NCBI GenBank assembly: GCA_900472295.1
Contig: UCIA01000011.1
Span: 12,864-66,513 of the forward strand
Reading direction: 5' to 3'
Length of the DNA stretch: 53,650 nucleotides
DNA from: Hyphomicrobiales bacterium
Lineage (GTDB): Bacteria > Pseudomonadota > Alphaproteobacteria > Rhizobiales > Rhizobiaceae
Part shown: piece after piece, positions 8,834-17,237 of the stretch
Layout of the letters: each line of letters starts with the position of its first letter
Numbering within the stretch: position 1 is the stretch's first letter
Program-made: the position numbers and the translations under genes
Notes under the pieces: generated by a model
Told to the model about the DNA's origin: nothing
The model's database searches: none
The model's input: only the letters and a program-made list of their open reading frames with translations

Positions 8834-10048
8834 TCAGCTCTTCGGCGCTTCGGCCGGTGGCTGCTGCATCGAGCAGGAGATGTCGCCGCCGGGGGCCGCC
8901 GCGCAGACTTCGGTCGCGTGGGTCACCTGGTGGGTCGGATTGAAGGTCAAATCATCCGAAACCACGCCCTGATGGTGGAGGGAAAGCAGCGCCTCGACCG
9001 TCTTGTCCGGATCGAAACTGTCGGCCTTCTGCCAGGCTTCGACGAGGAAGTGCACATAGTCGTGGTAGAGGAGCGACACCGACGAGGTCACGCCATGCGG
9101 CGCGCCGGCCGCGAAATAGGCGTCGAAATAGGCCTTGGACTTCGGGTTGGACGATTCACCCCAGCAGACGGGAACGCAGCTCATCGCCACCGGCACATCG
9201 GCGGACAACTGCTTTTCCTTCCAGATGCCGGGGTCGACACCGAACAGGAAGTAGCTCTTGGCCGCGCCCAGTTCGACCGCCTGCGGCAGCGCTGTTAGCG
9301 TTGAATCGCCATTGTACCAGAAGTGGATGACATCCGGATTGAGGCTCTTGGCCCGCGTCAGGAAGGGCGAGAAGTCGGTGGTGTCAGGCGGATAGAAGAT
9401 GATGTCGGGGACATCCTGTCCCTCGGCCTTCAGCGCCTTGTAGTAGTAGGAGGACAGGAACTGGCCGGTGGCATCATTGCCGACGATCATCACCGATTTC
9501 TTCGGCTTGAAGCCAAGCAGAGGCTCGAGCAGGGTCAGCACACCGCGCGCGGTCGAGCCGGAGCGCTGGAATTCCTGCGGTTCGGACTGGAAGAGATAGT
9601 GGTCCTCGCCGCCGGGCTTGACCGTGTCCGGCGTCAAGATTTTTGCCAGCGTCGAATTGCCGGCGAAATGGATGATCTTGGCCGGCTGGGTGATCTTGGC
9701 CATGGCCAGCGTGAAGTCATGCGTTTCCGAGCCGAAGATCGCCTGCACCTTGACGTCGCGCACCAGCTCCTGGGTGGCGGCGATTGCGGTCGCGATATCG
9801 GTGCGGTCGTCGCGCTTGACCATTTCGAGCTTGTAGGTCTTGCCGCCGACCTTGAAGCCGCCGGCATCGTTGATCTGCTTGACGGCAAGGCCGACGCCCG
9901 CCGGCAGCGTGTGGCCGGCAGAGACGAACGAGCCGGATTCGGCGGCGACGACGCCGATCTTGACGATGTTGTCTTCGGCGAGCGCCGGATGGGCAAACGC
10001 GCCAAGGCACAAGGCCGCTGACGCGGCCAGTTTCAGAACGGTTTTCAA
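8834..10048 (-). CDS. Periplasmic binding protein of LivK/urea-amide type ABC transporter
   Basis: A binding protein of about 404 residues, exported by a signal peptide (KTVLKLAASAALCLGAFAHPALA) ending near residue 24. The mature part opens with NIVKIGVVAAESGSFVSAG and has the type I periplasmic fold (GGKTYKLEMVKRDDRTD, QAIFGSETHD). I prefer a TTG start at 10048, because GGGAGG lies just upstream; the ATG at 10075 would put this site inside the gene and lengthen the signal peptide awkwardly. Several Cys near the C-terminus (CVPVCWGES, CAAAPGGDISC) may form disulfides. It leads the operon and diverges from an aldo/keto reductase. Confidence 0.88.
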   Translation of the reverse strand: MKTVLKLAASAALCLGAFAHPALAEDNIVKIGVVAAESGSFVSAGHTLPAGVGLAVKQINDAGGFKVGGKTYKLEMVKRDDRTDIATAIAATQELVRDVKVQAIFGSETHDFTLAMAKITQPAKIIHFAGNSTLAKILTPDTVKPGGEDHYLFQSEPQEFQRSGSTARGVLTLLEPLLGFKPKKSVMIVGNDATGQFLSSYYYKALKAEGQDVPDIIFYPPDTTDFSPFLTRAKSLNPDVIHFWYNGDSTLTALPQAVELGAAKSYFLFGVDPGIWKEKQLSADVPVAMSCVPVCWGESSNPKSKAYFDAYFAAGAPHGVTSSVSLLYHDYVHFLVEAWQKADSFDPDKTVEALLSLHHQGVVSDDLTFNPTHQVTHATEVCAAAPGGDISCSMQQPPAEAPKS

Positions 10049-10090
10049 CTTGAGATCCTCCCGACTCCAAATCATTGCAGTCTTACCGGG

Positions 10091-10101
10091 TTGTCATACA
10101 A
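10091..10101. promoter_or_regulatory. FadR-subfamily GntR operator candidate
   Basis: TTGTCATACAA fits the consensus TNGTNNNACNA used by FadR-subfamily GntR regulators. It sits in the 160-base gap between the divergent binding-protein and aldo/keto reductase genes, close to the expected promoter of the transporter operon. The natural candidate to bind it is the FadR-type regulator at 4691-5431, at the far end of the same operon. No protein-binding evidence exists here. Confidence 0.5.
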
Positions 10102-10210
10102 CCCTGTTATCTGGTAAATCTTACGAAGAGGGATGTCAATCGCGTTGCCATGCGATATGAGGCTTCCCGAAATCAGAATCGTCATCCAAGCCGCAAGTCA
10201 GGAACAGCAA

Positions 10211-11197
10211 ATGCAGTCACGGAAATTCGGCCGTACCGGCAAATCAGTCAGCGAAATCGGCTTCGGCGCCTGGGCCATCGGCGCCGCCTGGGGCGAGGTC
10301 AATGACGACGACGCGGTCGCGGCACTGCATGCCGCGCTCGACGCCGGCGTCACCTTCCTCGACACCGCCGACGTCTATGGCGACGGCCGCTCGGAAAAGC
10401 TGATCGCGCGGGTGATGAAGGAACGCGGCGGTGCGCGCCCGTTCATCGCCACCAAGGCCGGACGGCGGCTGCCCAAACAGACAGTGGAAGGCTACAGTGT
10501 CGAGAACCTCAATGACTGGATCGACCGCAGCCTGAAATACCTCGAGGCCGACACGCTCGACCTGGTGCAGCTGCATTGTCCGCCGACGAACCTCTACTAC
10601 CACCCGGAAGTGTTCGAGCGTCTCGACAAGCTCACCGAGCAAGGCAAGATCCGCAACTACGGCGTCAGCGTCGAGCGCGTCGAAGAGGCGCTGAAGGCGA
10701 TGCAATATCCCGGCGTCGTCAGCGTGCAGATCATCTTCAACGCCTTCCGCCAGCGCCCGGCCGAACTGTTCTTCGCTGAGGCGAAGAAGAACGATGTCGC
10801 CATCATCGCCCGCGTGCCGCTGGCCAGCGGCCTGTTGTCGGGCAAGTTCAAGGCGGACACCAAGTTCGAGACGACGGACCACCGCCTGTTCAACAGGAAT
10901 GGCGAAGCCTTCGATGTCGGCGAGACGTTTTCGGGCGTGCCCTATGAGGTCGGGCTGGCGGCGGTCGAAAAGATCCGGCCGCTGGTGTCGGGCGACACCA
11001 CGATGGCGAAATTTGCACTGCGCTGGATCCTGATGTTCGACGCGGTCACCGTCGTCATCCCCGGCGCCCGCAACCCGGCGCAGGCGGTTTCCAATGCGGA
11101 AGCGGCGGAGCTTGCGCCGCTGTCTTCCGAACTGATGGCCAAGGTGAAGGCGATCTACGACCAGGACATCAAGCCCTACGTGCATCAGCGCTGGTAA
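10211..11197 (+). CDS. Aldo/keto reductase
   Basis: A 328-residue NADPH-dependent oxidoreductase with the TIM-barrel pattern of the aldo/keto reductase superfamily. The catalytic tetrad is visible: Asp and Tyr in FLDTADVYGDG, Lys in FIATKAGRR and His in LVQLHCPPTN. The C-terminal cofactor segment VVIPGARNPAQAVSNAEA is present. Start at 10211 is chosen for AGGA eight bases upstream; an upstream in-frame start at 10133 adds an unlikely tail. It diverges from the LivK-type operon and may act on the imported compound, but the substrate is not predictable. Confidence 0.88.
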   Translation: MQSRKFGRTGKSVSEIGFGAWAIGAAWGEVNDDDAVAALHAALDAGVTFLDTADVYGDGRSEKLIARVMKERGGARPFIATKAGRRLPKQTVEGYSVENLNDWIDRSLKYLEADTLDLVQLHCPPTNLYYHPEVFERLDKLTEQGKIRNYGVSVERVEEALKAMQYPGVVSVQIIFNAFRQRPAELFFAEAKKNDVAIIARVPLASGLLSGKFKADTKFETTDHRLFNRNGEAFDVGETFSGVPYEVGLAAVEKIRPLVSGDTTMAKFALRWILMFDAVTVVIPGARNPAQAVSNAEAAELAPLSSELMAKVKAIYDQDIKPYVHQRW

Positions 11198-11244
11198 CGC
11201 CTGTCGCTGCAGCCCCGATGCCGCAGGCGTCGGGGCTAGCAGGC

Positions 11245-11308
11245 GCTATCTTTGTTTTTACGCAATTCCGGACGGAAACCGCACACACTTTTCCTGGAAT
11301 TGCTCTAG
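11245..11308. repeat. Dispersed hairpin repeat, copy 1
   Basis: This is one of two copies of a short intergenic element (the other is 52278-52340). Arms GCAATTCC (11262-11269) and GGAATTGC (11296-11303) enclose GGACGGAAACCGCAC and TTTTC. It lies between the convergent aldo/keto reductase and M20 peptidase genes, and the peptidase stop codon (TAG at 11307-11305) falls in its edge. It could act as a bidirectional transcription end or mRNA-stabilising hairpin. Confidence 0.7.
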
Positions 11309-12621
11309 CGGCACCACTTTTCGACGGCGATCGCAATTGCCTTGGTGCAATCGACGAGCTCGCGCACCGAAACGCGCTCGTTGGGCTGATGCGCCTGTGC
11401 CGGGTCGCCCGGGCCGAAATTAACGGTCGGCGTGTTGCCGAGGCCGGTCGGCAGGCCGATGTCGCTGTGCGCGCCAAAGCCGCTCAGCACCGGCGACAGA
11501 TTGGCTTGGGTGACGGCTTCCTGGAAGACGCCGACGAACGGATTGTCCGACGGGATTTCGGCGCAGTCGGCGTCGAGGATCCATTCGATGCGGGCCGGGT
11601 GCCGGCGAAGATAGGGGTCCGCCTGGCAGACATTGGCGATATGTGCTTCGATCTCGCGCTTGACGTTGCCGCCGAGCCGGAACTCGTCATGCTCGCTCGG
11701 CAGATATTGCGCGTCGATGATGATCTCACCGCGGCCGGCCATGGAAGACGGATGCTCGCCGGCATTGATCTGGGTGACGATGATCTGGTTGGGCAGGTCC
11801 ATCAGCGGATGGTTTTTTCGCGGATCGAACATCCAGCGCCGGTTGAGGATGTCGATGCCGTCGAGGATCTGCCGGCACAGCTGGACCGCATCGACCGGGC
11901 CGCTCGAATACCAGGCATTCGGCGTCAGCTCGGCATGGCCGCCAATGCCGTCGATGATGATCCTGCCCCACAATATGCCGTGGCAGAGCGGTGCGATCTT
12001 GTTTGCCGTCGGTTCGGTCATGATGCCGGCATCGGCATGAAAGCCGCGATCGACCATGGCCAGCGACCCCATGCCGCCGATCTCTTCATCGACCACGGTG
12101 GTGAAGACGATGTCGCCGGAGAGAGGGATGTCTAGCTCCTTCAGGATTTCGACCGCCATCAGCATGCAGGCGACGCCGCCCTTCATGTCGACGGTGCCGC
12201 GGCCGTGCAGAAAGCCGTCCTTCAGCACCGGCTGGAACGGGTCGGTCTTCCAATGTGCGGCAGCACCCGGCGGCACGACGTCGATATGGCCGGTCAGCAT
12301 GATGGAACGGCCGCCGCCCGTGCCCTTCAGCACGCCGCCGAGATTGGGGCGGCCGTCAAAAGTCCTGCCCTTGTTGGCACCGGCGCGGCCCTTGTATTTT
12401 TCGTAAAGCGCCGGCCCGTCCGGGTCCCACAAATCGGTGGTGAAGCCGAGCGCCTCGATGCGCTTTTGCAGATAGAGCTGGCAATCGCGCTCGCCGGGGC
12501 CGGCCTCCTTCGGATTGGATTTCACGATCGAGGCGAAGGCGACGAGATCGCTCAGCGTCTTGACGATGCGGTCGGCCGCTGCCTCGACGCGCGCGGCGAT
12601 GGTCTCTTCCATGGAAGGCAT
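11305..12621 (-). CDS. M20-family metallopeptidase (ArgE/DapE type)
   Basis: A 438-residue zinc amidohydrolase or deacylase. Metal and catalytic residues are visible in MLTGHIDVVP (His, Asp), GRGTVDMKGG (bridging Asp), DEEIGGMGS (catalytic Glu pair), AGIMTEPT and FGAHSDIG (His near the end). The dimerisation insert lies at about residues 215-330. The ATG at 12621 shares one base with the stop of the upstream permease (TAATG), with GGAG ahead, so it is the terminal gene of the ABC operon. Members cleave N-acyl amino acids or succinyl-diaminopimelate; here it may process the imported substrate, but that is inference from position. Confidence 0.88.
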   Translation of the reverse strand: MPSMEETIAARVEAAADRIVKTLSDLVAFASIVKSNPKEAGPGERDCQLYLQKRIEALGFTTDLWDPDGPALYEKYKGRAGANKGRTFDGRPNLGGVLKGTGGGRSIMLTGHIDVVPPGAAAHWKTDPFQPVLKDGFLHGRGTVDMKGGVACMLMAVEILKELDIPLSGDIVFTTVVDEEIGGMGSLAMVDRGFHADAGIMTEPTANKIAPLCHGILWGRIIIDGIGGHAELTPNAWYSSGPVDAVQLCRQILDGIDILNRRWMFDPRKNHPLMDLPNQIIVTQINAGEHPSSMAGRGEIIIDAQYLPSEHDEFRLGGNVKREIEAHIANVCQADPYLRRHPARIEWILDADCAEIPSDNPFVGVFQEAVTQANLSPVLSGFGAHSDIGLPTGLGNTPTVNFGPGDPAQAHQPNERVSVRELVDCTKAIAIAVEKWCR

Positions 12622-13580
12622 TATGATCTCCAACGTTGGGAAAGCCGGTCGGCAAGCAGGACGGCAACCAGAAGGGCGCCGACAATTCCCACCTGCCAGA
12701 CCGTGTTGATGTTCAATTGCAGCAGGCCGGTCTTCAGCGTCACGAGCAGCAGCACAGCCGCGAACACGCCGCCGACGCCGCCGCGCCCGCCGGTGATGAC
12801 GATGCCTCCGAGCATGGCGGCGGTGAGCGATTCGAGTTCGAGGTTCTGGCCGATATTGGGCCTCCCGCTGCCGAGCCATGCCAGCGATACAAGGCCGGCG
12901 GCGCCGGCAAGTGCACCGCTCAGCGCATAGAGGATGAGGCGCACGCGATCGACCGGAATGCCGACCAGCCTGGCCGAGCGTTCATTGTAACCCATGGCGT
13001 AGATCCACCGCCCCCAGGCGGTTGACATCAGTACCAGGCCGGCCAGCGCGAAACACGGGATGGCAAGCGTGAGAAAGGGCAGCGGAATGCCCATGACCAC
13101 ACCGCGCCCCCACAGCAGTAGCCAGGCCGGCACACCGGATTGGGCCGCACCCCCGGTGACGGCAAGCGCTGTGCCGGAATAGACGAAGAATGTGCCAAGC
13201 GTGGCGATGAAAGGCAGAAGCGCGAGCCGGTTGACCAGCACGCCGTTGAGGGCGCCGAGCAGCGCGCCGGCCAGGATGCAGACAACCGGCAGCAGCACCG
13301 GCGGCAAGCCCATTTTGAGCGACAGAATGGCGATGATGGCCGAGAGCGAAACCGTGCCGCCGACCGACAGGTCGATGCCGGCGCCGCCGGCCAGGATGAC
13401 CAGACCCTGGCCAAGGCCGACCAGCGCCAGGACGGTCGAGAACTGGAGGATGGTGGTGACGGTGCCGAGGTTGAAGACCGACGGCTTGAGCACAGCCAAG
13501 CCGACAACCACGATCAGCCAAAGCCCGCACAAAAGCGCCAGCGTGAGGGCCGGGCCGTGCAAATTGCGCAGCTTTTTCAT
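12621..13580 (-). CDS. Ribose-type ABC transporter permease
   Basis: A 319-residue inner-membrane permease of the RbsC/XylH family, with eight to ten hydrophobic helices. The hallmark GQGLVILAGGAGIDLSVGG near residues 55-75 and AMGYNERSARLVGIPVDR (cytoplasmic coupling loop) are clear, as is AAMLGGIVITGGRGG near residue 245. It overlaps the second permease by four bases and the peptidase by one. It would form a heterodimeric channel with the 13577-14563 product. Confidence 0.9.
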   Translation of the reverse strand: MKKLRNLHGPALTLALLCGLWLIVVVGLAVLKPSVFNLGTVTTILQFSTVLALVGLGQGLVILAGGAGIDLSVGGTVSLSAIIAILSLKMGLPPVLLPVVCILAGALLGALNGVLVNRLALLPFIATLGTFFVYSGTALAVTGGAAQSGVPAWLLLWGRGVVMGIPLPFLTLAIPCFALAGLVLMSTAWGRWIYAMGYNERSARLVGIPVDRVRLILYALSGALAGAAGLVSLAWLGSGRPNIGQNLELESLTAAMLGGIVITGGRGGVGGVFAAVLLLVTLKTGLLQLNINTVWQVGIVGALLVAVLLADRLSQRWRS

Positions 13581-14563
13581 GCGCGGGCTCGCTGGAAGCG
13601 GGCAAGGGGAAGGCGATTGGAGATGGCTTCGAAGCCAAGCACGCCGATGATGAGAACGCCGGTGACGACAGGCTGCCAGAGCGAGGGGACACCGATCAAA
13701 AGCAGGCCGTTCTGGAGGATCCTGAGCAACAGCACACCAAGCACGGTGCCGAGCAGGCTGCAGCGGCCGCCCAATATGCTGGTGCCGCCGAGGATGACTG
13801 CGGCAATGGCGTCGAGCGCCAGCGTGCTGCCGATGCTCATTTCGACATTGCGGTAGGTGGCGACGTAGAAGGTGGCGGCGATGCCGGTCAGGACACCACT
13901 GACGACGAAGGTCATGAAGCGGACCTTGACCACCGGGATACCCGAAAGCCGCGCCTTTTCCTCCGAATTGCCGATCGCCAGCAAATGCAGCCCGTAGGGG
14001 GTGCGCCGCAGCGCCAGCCAGACCGCCAGATAGGCCGATGCAATCACCAGGGCAGGGACTGGGATGCCGAGCACACTGGCGGCGAGAAGATTGGTGAGGG
14101 TCGCGGGCAGGCCGGAAAGCCACTGCCCGCCAAGCAGCACGAACACGGCGGTGCGGTAGACTCCGAGCAGGCCAAGCGTTCCGACGATGGCCGGAACGCG
14201 GCCGAGGACGACGACGGCGGCCGTCACGCAGCCGAGCAGCGCGCCGACCAGCGGGCCGACGACAAGCGCCAGCAATGGATTGCCATCGGCGCCGAGCACG
14301 CGGCCGATGGCGATGGCCGCGAGACCCATGACGATGCCGATCGACACATCGATGCCGCCCATGGCGAGCAGCAAGGTCATGCCAAGGCCGATCAGCAGCA
14401 GCTCGACGCTGTTGCGTAGCACGGTGATCGCATTACCTGATGTGGCGTAGTGCGGCGATGCGACAGCAAAGACGACGATCGCCAGCAGACAGGCGACAAG
14501 CAGAGACCACTCCCGCCCGTTCATGGAGATGACACCGTTCCTAAACTGCCGCACCGCGTTCAC
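13577..14563 (-). CDS. Ribose-type ABC transporter permease
   Basis: A 328-residue permease paralogous to its downstream neighbour. It has the GLGMTLLLAMGGIDVSIG signature near residues 58-75, the coupling loop AIGNSEEKARLSGIPVVK, and AAVILGGTSILGGRC near residue 260. The start is unclear: a GTG at 14563, eight bases after the binding-protein stop, or an ATG at 14524 giving 315 residues; neither has a strong ribosome-binding site. It is translationally coupled to the next permease by ATGA overlap. Confidence 0.88.
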   Translation of the reverse strand: MNAVRQFRNGVISMNGREWSLLVACLLAIVVFAVASPHYATSGNAITVLRNSVELLLIGLGMTLLLAMGGIDVSIGIVMGLAAIAIGRVLGADGNPLLALVVGPLVGALLGCVTAAVVVLGRVPAIVGTLGLLGVYRTAVFVLLGGQWLSGLPATLTNLLAASVLGIPVPALVIASAYLAVWLALRRTPYGLHLLAIGNSEEKARLSGIPVVKVRFMTFVVSGVLTGIAATFYVATYRNVEMSIGSTLALDAIAAVILGGTSILGGRCSLLGTVLGVLLLRILQNGLLLIGVPSLWQPVVTGVLIIGVLGFEAISNRLPLARFQRARA

Positions 14564-14571
14564 GTCAGGGC

Positions 14572-15558
14572 TCAGAAGTTGAACTTGTCGACATTATCCT
14601 TGGTGAAGACAGCCGGCGGCCCGAGCAGCAGGATGCCTTTCGCCGCGTCATAGGTGGCGGGCTTCTCCAGGCCGGCAATCTTGTTTTCGGCCTCGAAAGC
14701 CTTGCCGTCGATGAGCTGCTTGCCGGCCCAGACCGTGAGATAGCCGAGCTGTTCGGGATCCCACAGCACGGTGAAGCCGAAGGCGCCGCTTTTCAGATAG
14801 GAACGCGCGGTGTTGGGGCTGCAGTAGCCGGCGCCGATGACGGCACCGATCTTGCCGGCGGTCTCGATCGCTTGGGCGACGCCCGGGCAGGTCGACGAGG
14901 CAACGGCGATGATGGCCTTGATGTCGGGGTTGGCGGCCATCAGGTCGCCGGAGATCTGCGCGGCGCGCTCGGCCGTGCCGCCGGCGAATTGCGGATCGAG
15001 CAGCTTCAGCTTCGGATATTTGGCGGCGGCCTGTTTCTGCATGAAGCCGATCCAGGCGTTGAGATTGGACGCCGTCGCCTCGCCGGAGACGATGCCGATG
15101 GTCGCGTCCTCGCCGACGCGCTTGACGAGTTCATCGATGATCGTGGTGCCGAGGCCCTCATCGGTTGCCTGCGCGACATAGACGGCGCGACCACTGTCGG
15201 GCGCATCGCTGTCGCTGGTGAATAGCTTTATCCCTTTGGCCTTGGCGCTCTCGACCACGGGAGCGATGCTGGAGGCATCGAGCACGCTGACAGAGACTGC
15301 CTCGACGCCCTGGTCGATCAGGTTCTGCACGATCTGCAACTGGTCGACCGGATTGGTGTCGACGGGGCCGGAATAGATGAAGTCGACACCGAGATCCTTG
15401 GCGGCGCGATTGCCGCCGGCTTCCATGGCGTTGAAATAAGGAATGCCGATCAGCTGTGGCACGAAGGCTATCCTGTGTTTGTCGGCGGCGGATGCGGCCG
15501 AGGCAACGGCGAGCGACAGCACGGAGATGGCGAGCGCTTTTTTGAACTGCGAAAGCAT
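14572..15558 (-). CDS. Periplasmic sugar-binding protein of ribose/rhamnose/AI-2 type
   Basis: A 328-residue secreted binding protein with a signal peptide ending near SAASAAD (residue 24). The mature part, IAFVPQLIGIPYFNAMEAGG followed by DFIYSGPVDTNPVDQLQIVQNLIDQGVEAVSVS, is close to the RhaS/LsrB branch of the type I periplasmic fold. The ATG at 15558 has GAGAGGATC upstream. It is the third-last uptake component in the operon and lies eight bases before the first permease. The ligand is probably a sugar or sugar-like compound; the exact one is unknown. Confidence 0.87.
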   Translation of the reverse strand: MLSQFKKALAISVLSLAVASAASAADKHRIAFVPQLIGIPYFNAMEAGGNRAAKDLGVDFIYSGPVDTNPVDQLQIVQNLIDQGVEAVSVSVLDASSIAPVVESAKAKGIKLFTSDSDAPDSGRAVYVAQATDEGLGTTIIDELVKRVGEDATIGIVSGEATASNLNAWIGFMQKQAAAKYPKLKLLDPQFAGGTAERAAQISGDLMAANPDIKAIIAVASSTCPGVAQAIETAGKIGAVIGAGYCSPNTARSYLKSGAFGFTVLWDPEQLGYLTVWAGKQLIDGKAFEAENKIAGLEKPATYDAAKGILLLGPPAVFTKDNVDKFNF

Positions 15559-15590
15559 TGTGTTTGATCCTCTCTGGAATGACGTGCTTT

Positions 15591-16361
15591 TTAGTTTGTT
15601 TTTTCGAGTGCCCGCACGTCGGGATGGGCGCCCGTTATGAGCGAAACGACTTCTTCGTGGTTGGTCTCGGCGGCCAGCCGTTCGGCCACCTTGCGGCCGC
15701 GCCGGAACACCACGATGCGGTCGGCAACCTCGAAGACTTCGGAGATGTTGTGGCTGATGAGGACGACGGCGCAGCCGCGCGCGGCAAGCCGCCGCGTCAG
15801 CGCCAGCACCTTGCGCGTTTCGGCGACGGCAAGGGCCGCCGTCGGCTCGTCCATGATCACCAGCCTGGCGTTCAGATTGAGCGCCCGGCAGATGGCAACG
15901 GCCTGGCGCTGGCCGCCCGACAGGCTGCCGACCGGGGCTTCGGGGTCGGAAATATGGGCATCGAGTTCCTGCAGGAGACCGTCGACGCGTTGGCGCATTT
16001 CCTTGCGCTTCAGGAAAGGGATGCCAAAAATGGAGCGTTTCAATTCGCGGCCGAGAAAGACATTTTCGGCGATCGACAGGTTCTCCGACAGCGCCAGTTC
16101 CTGGAAGATCGTCGCGATCCCCGACGCGGCCGCATCCTTGGGCGAGGAGAAGGCGACCGGGCTGCCTTCGATGACGAGTTCGCCGTCGCTGGGCGGATGC
16201 GCGCCAGCCAGGATCTTGATGAAGGTCGACTTGCCGGCGCCATTGTCGCCGAGCAGCGCCAGCACTTCGCCGGAGCGGATTTCCAGGTCGACATCGGCAA
16301 GCGCCGTCAGCGCGCCGAAGCGCTTGGCGATGTTCCTGGCAACAAGAAAGGGCTCTGTCAT
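15591..16361 (-). CDS. Sugar ABC transporter ATPase, single-domain
   Basis: A 256-residue ATPase with Walker A GDNGAGKST near residue 37, signature SLSGGQRQ near 142 and Walker B LVIMDEPTAALAV. The usual RbsA/MglA protein of this transporter class is a tandem of two ATPase domains of about 500 residues. Here only one is present, as in FrcA-type systems, so it probably works as a homodimer. It lies 27 bases after the amidotransferase-like gene and 32 before the binding-protein gene. Confidence 0.88.
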   Translation of the reverse strand: MTEPFLVARNIAKRFGALTALADVDLEIRSGEVLALLGDNGAGKSTFIKILAGAHPPSDGELVIEGSPVAFSSPKDAAASGIATIFQELALSENLSIAENVFLGRELKRSIFGIPFLKRKEMRQRVDGLLQELDAHISDPEAPVGSLSGGQRQAVAICRALNLNARLVIMDEPTAALAVAETRKVLALTRRLAARGCAVVLISHNISEVFEVADRIVVFRRGRKVAERLAAETNHEEVVSLITGAHPDVRALEKTN

Positions 16362-16388
16362 GACGCTTCCCCGGGTGGTGCTGATTGG

Positions 16389-17165
16389 CTAGACCGCCTT
16401 GCTGACCCAGCGCAGCACGTTGCTCCAAAGGCTGGCGTAACCCGGCCATTCGACAAAGCTGTTCGGCAGCCAGTGCGGGCCGATGTCAGATGTCCAGACC
16501 AGCGTGCGGCCTTCGCCATGACGCCCGGTGACCAGCAGCGGATGGCCGCCCTGGTCCTGCGGCAGCCGTGCCAGTACCTCGACATCGCCGCGGTCGCGGG
16601 CGATGACCTCATTGGCGCCGAGCAGGATCGGCCATTCGCCGTCGATGCCGGCAAAGAGCGGATGATCCCCGGGGCCGGTGATCTCGGGCCGAAAACCCTC
16701 GGGAATTTCGAGCCGGTCGTCATAGGGAAGGCAGGTCACCGGCAGCGCCTCCTCGACAGCGGTGCGATGCCAGCGCGCCTTGCCGTCGATGCCCTGGAAC
16801 GAGAAATAGCCGCCGATCATCACCAGGCCGCCGCCGGCATGCGTCCAGTCGCGCAAAAGCTTGAGCCGGTTGGGCACCGTCTTGCCATGCAGCCAGACAT
16901 CGGGATGCAACAGTAGCGAGTTGGCGCCGATGTCGGAAAGGATGATCGCCTTGTATTGGGACAGGCCCTCCATGGTGAAAGGCAGCTTTTCGACGGCCTC
17001 GTGGGCCGGCATGTACTCAAGGTCGAATTCGCTGTCCTTCAAGGCGTTGACCAGCGGTGTCGCCCCAAGATGGAAGGTGACGCTGCCGAACTGGTCGAAA
17101 CCTTTGTAGTGGGTCGCCGAACTCATCCAGCTTTCGCCGACCAGCAGCACTTTTGTTTTGGTCAT
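16389..17165 (-). CDS. Glutamine-amidotransferase-like protein (PF07090-like)
   Basis: A 258-residue cytosolic protein with an alpha/beta fold. It starts MTKTKVLLVGESWMSS, has YKAIILSDIGANSLLL in the middle, then WTHAGGGLVMIGGYFSFQG where class I amidotransferases have their nucleophile elbow; here the Cys position is not evident (GGYFSF). It resembles the family of putative glutamine-amidotransferase-like proteins found beside sugar uptake genes. Activity is unproven. It lies 72 bases after the LacI-PfkB fusion gene and 27 before the ATPase, so it belongs to the same operon. Confidence 0.7.
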   Translation of the reverse strand: MTKTKVLLVGESWMSSATHYKGFDQFGSVTFHLGATPLVNALKDSEFDLEYMPAHEAVEKLPFTMEGLSQYKAIILSDIGANSLLLHPDVWLHGKTVPNRLKLLRDWTHAGGGLVMIGGYFSFQGIDGKARWHRTAVEEALPVTCLPYDDRLEIPEGFRPEITGPGDHPLFAGIDGEWPILLGANEVIARDRGDVEVLARLPQDQGGHPLLVTGRHGEGRTLVWTSDIGPHWLPNSFVEWPGYASLWSNVLRWVSKAV

Positions 17166-17237
17166 GGTCCTGTTCTCCCAATTCTGGCCGGTGAGCCCGT
17201 TGCTCGGCGGATGGTGTGGATCCGGTAAGCCATCGAT

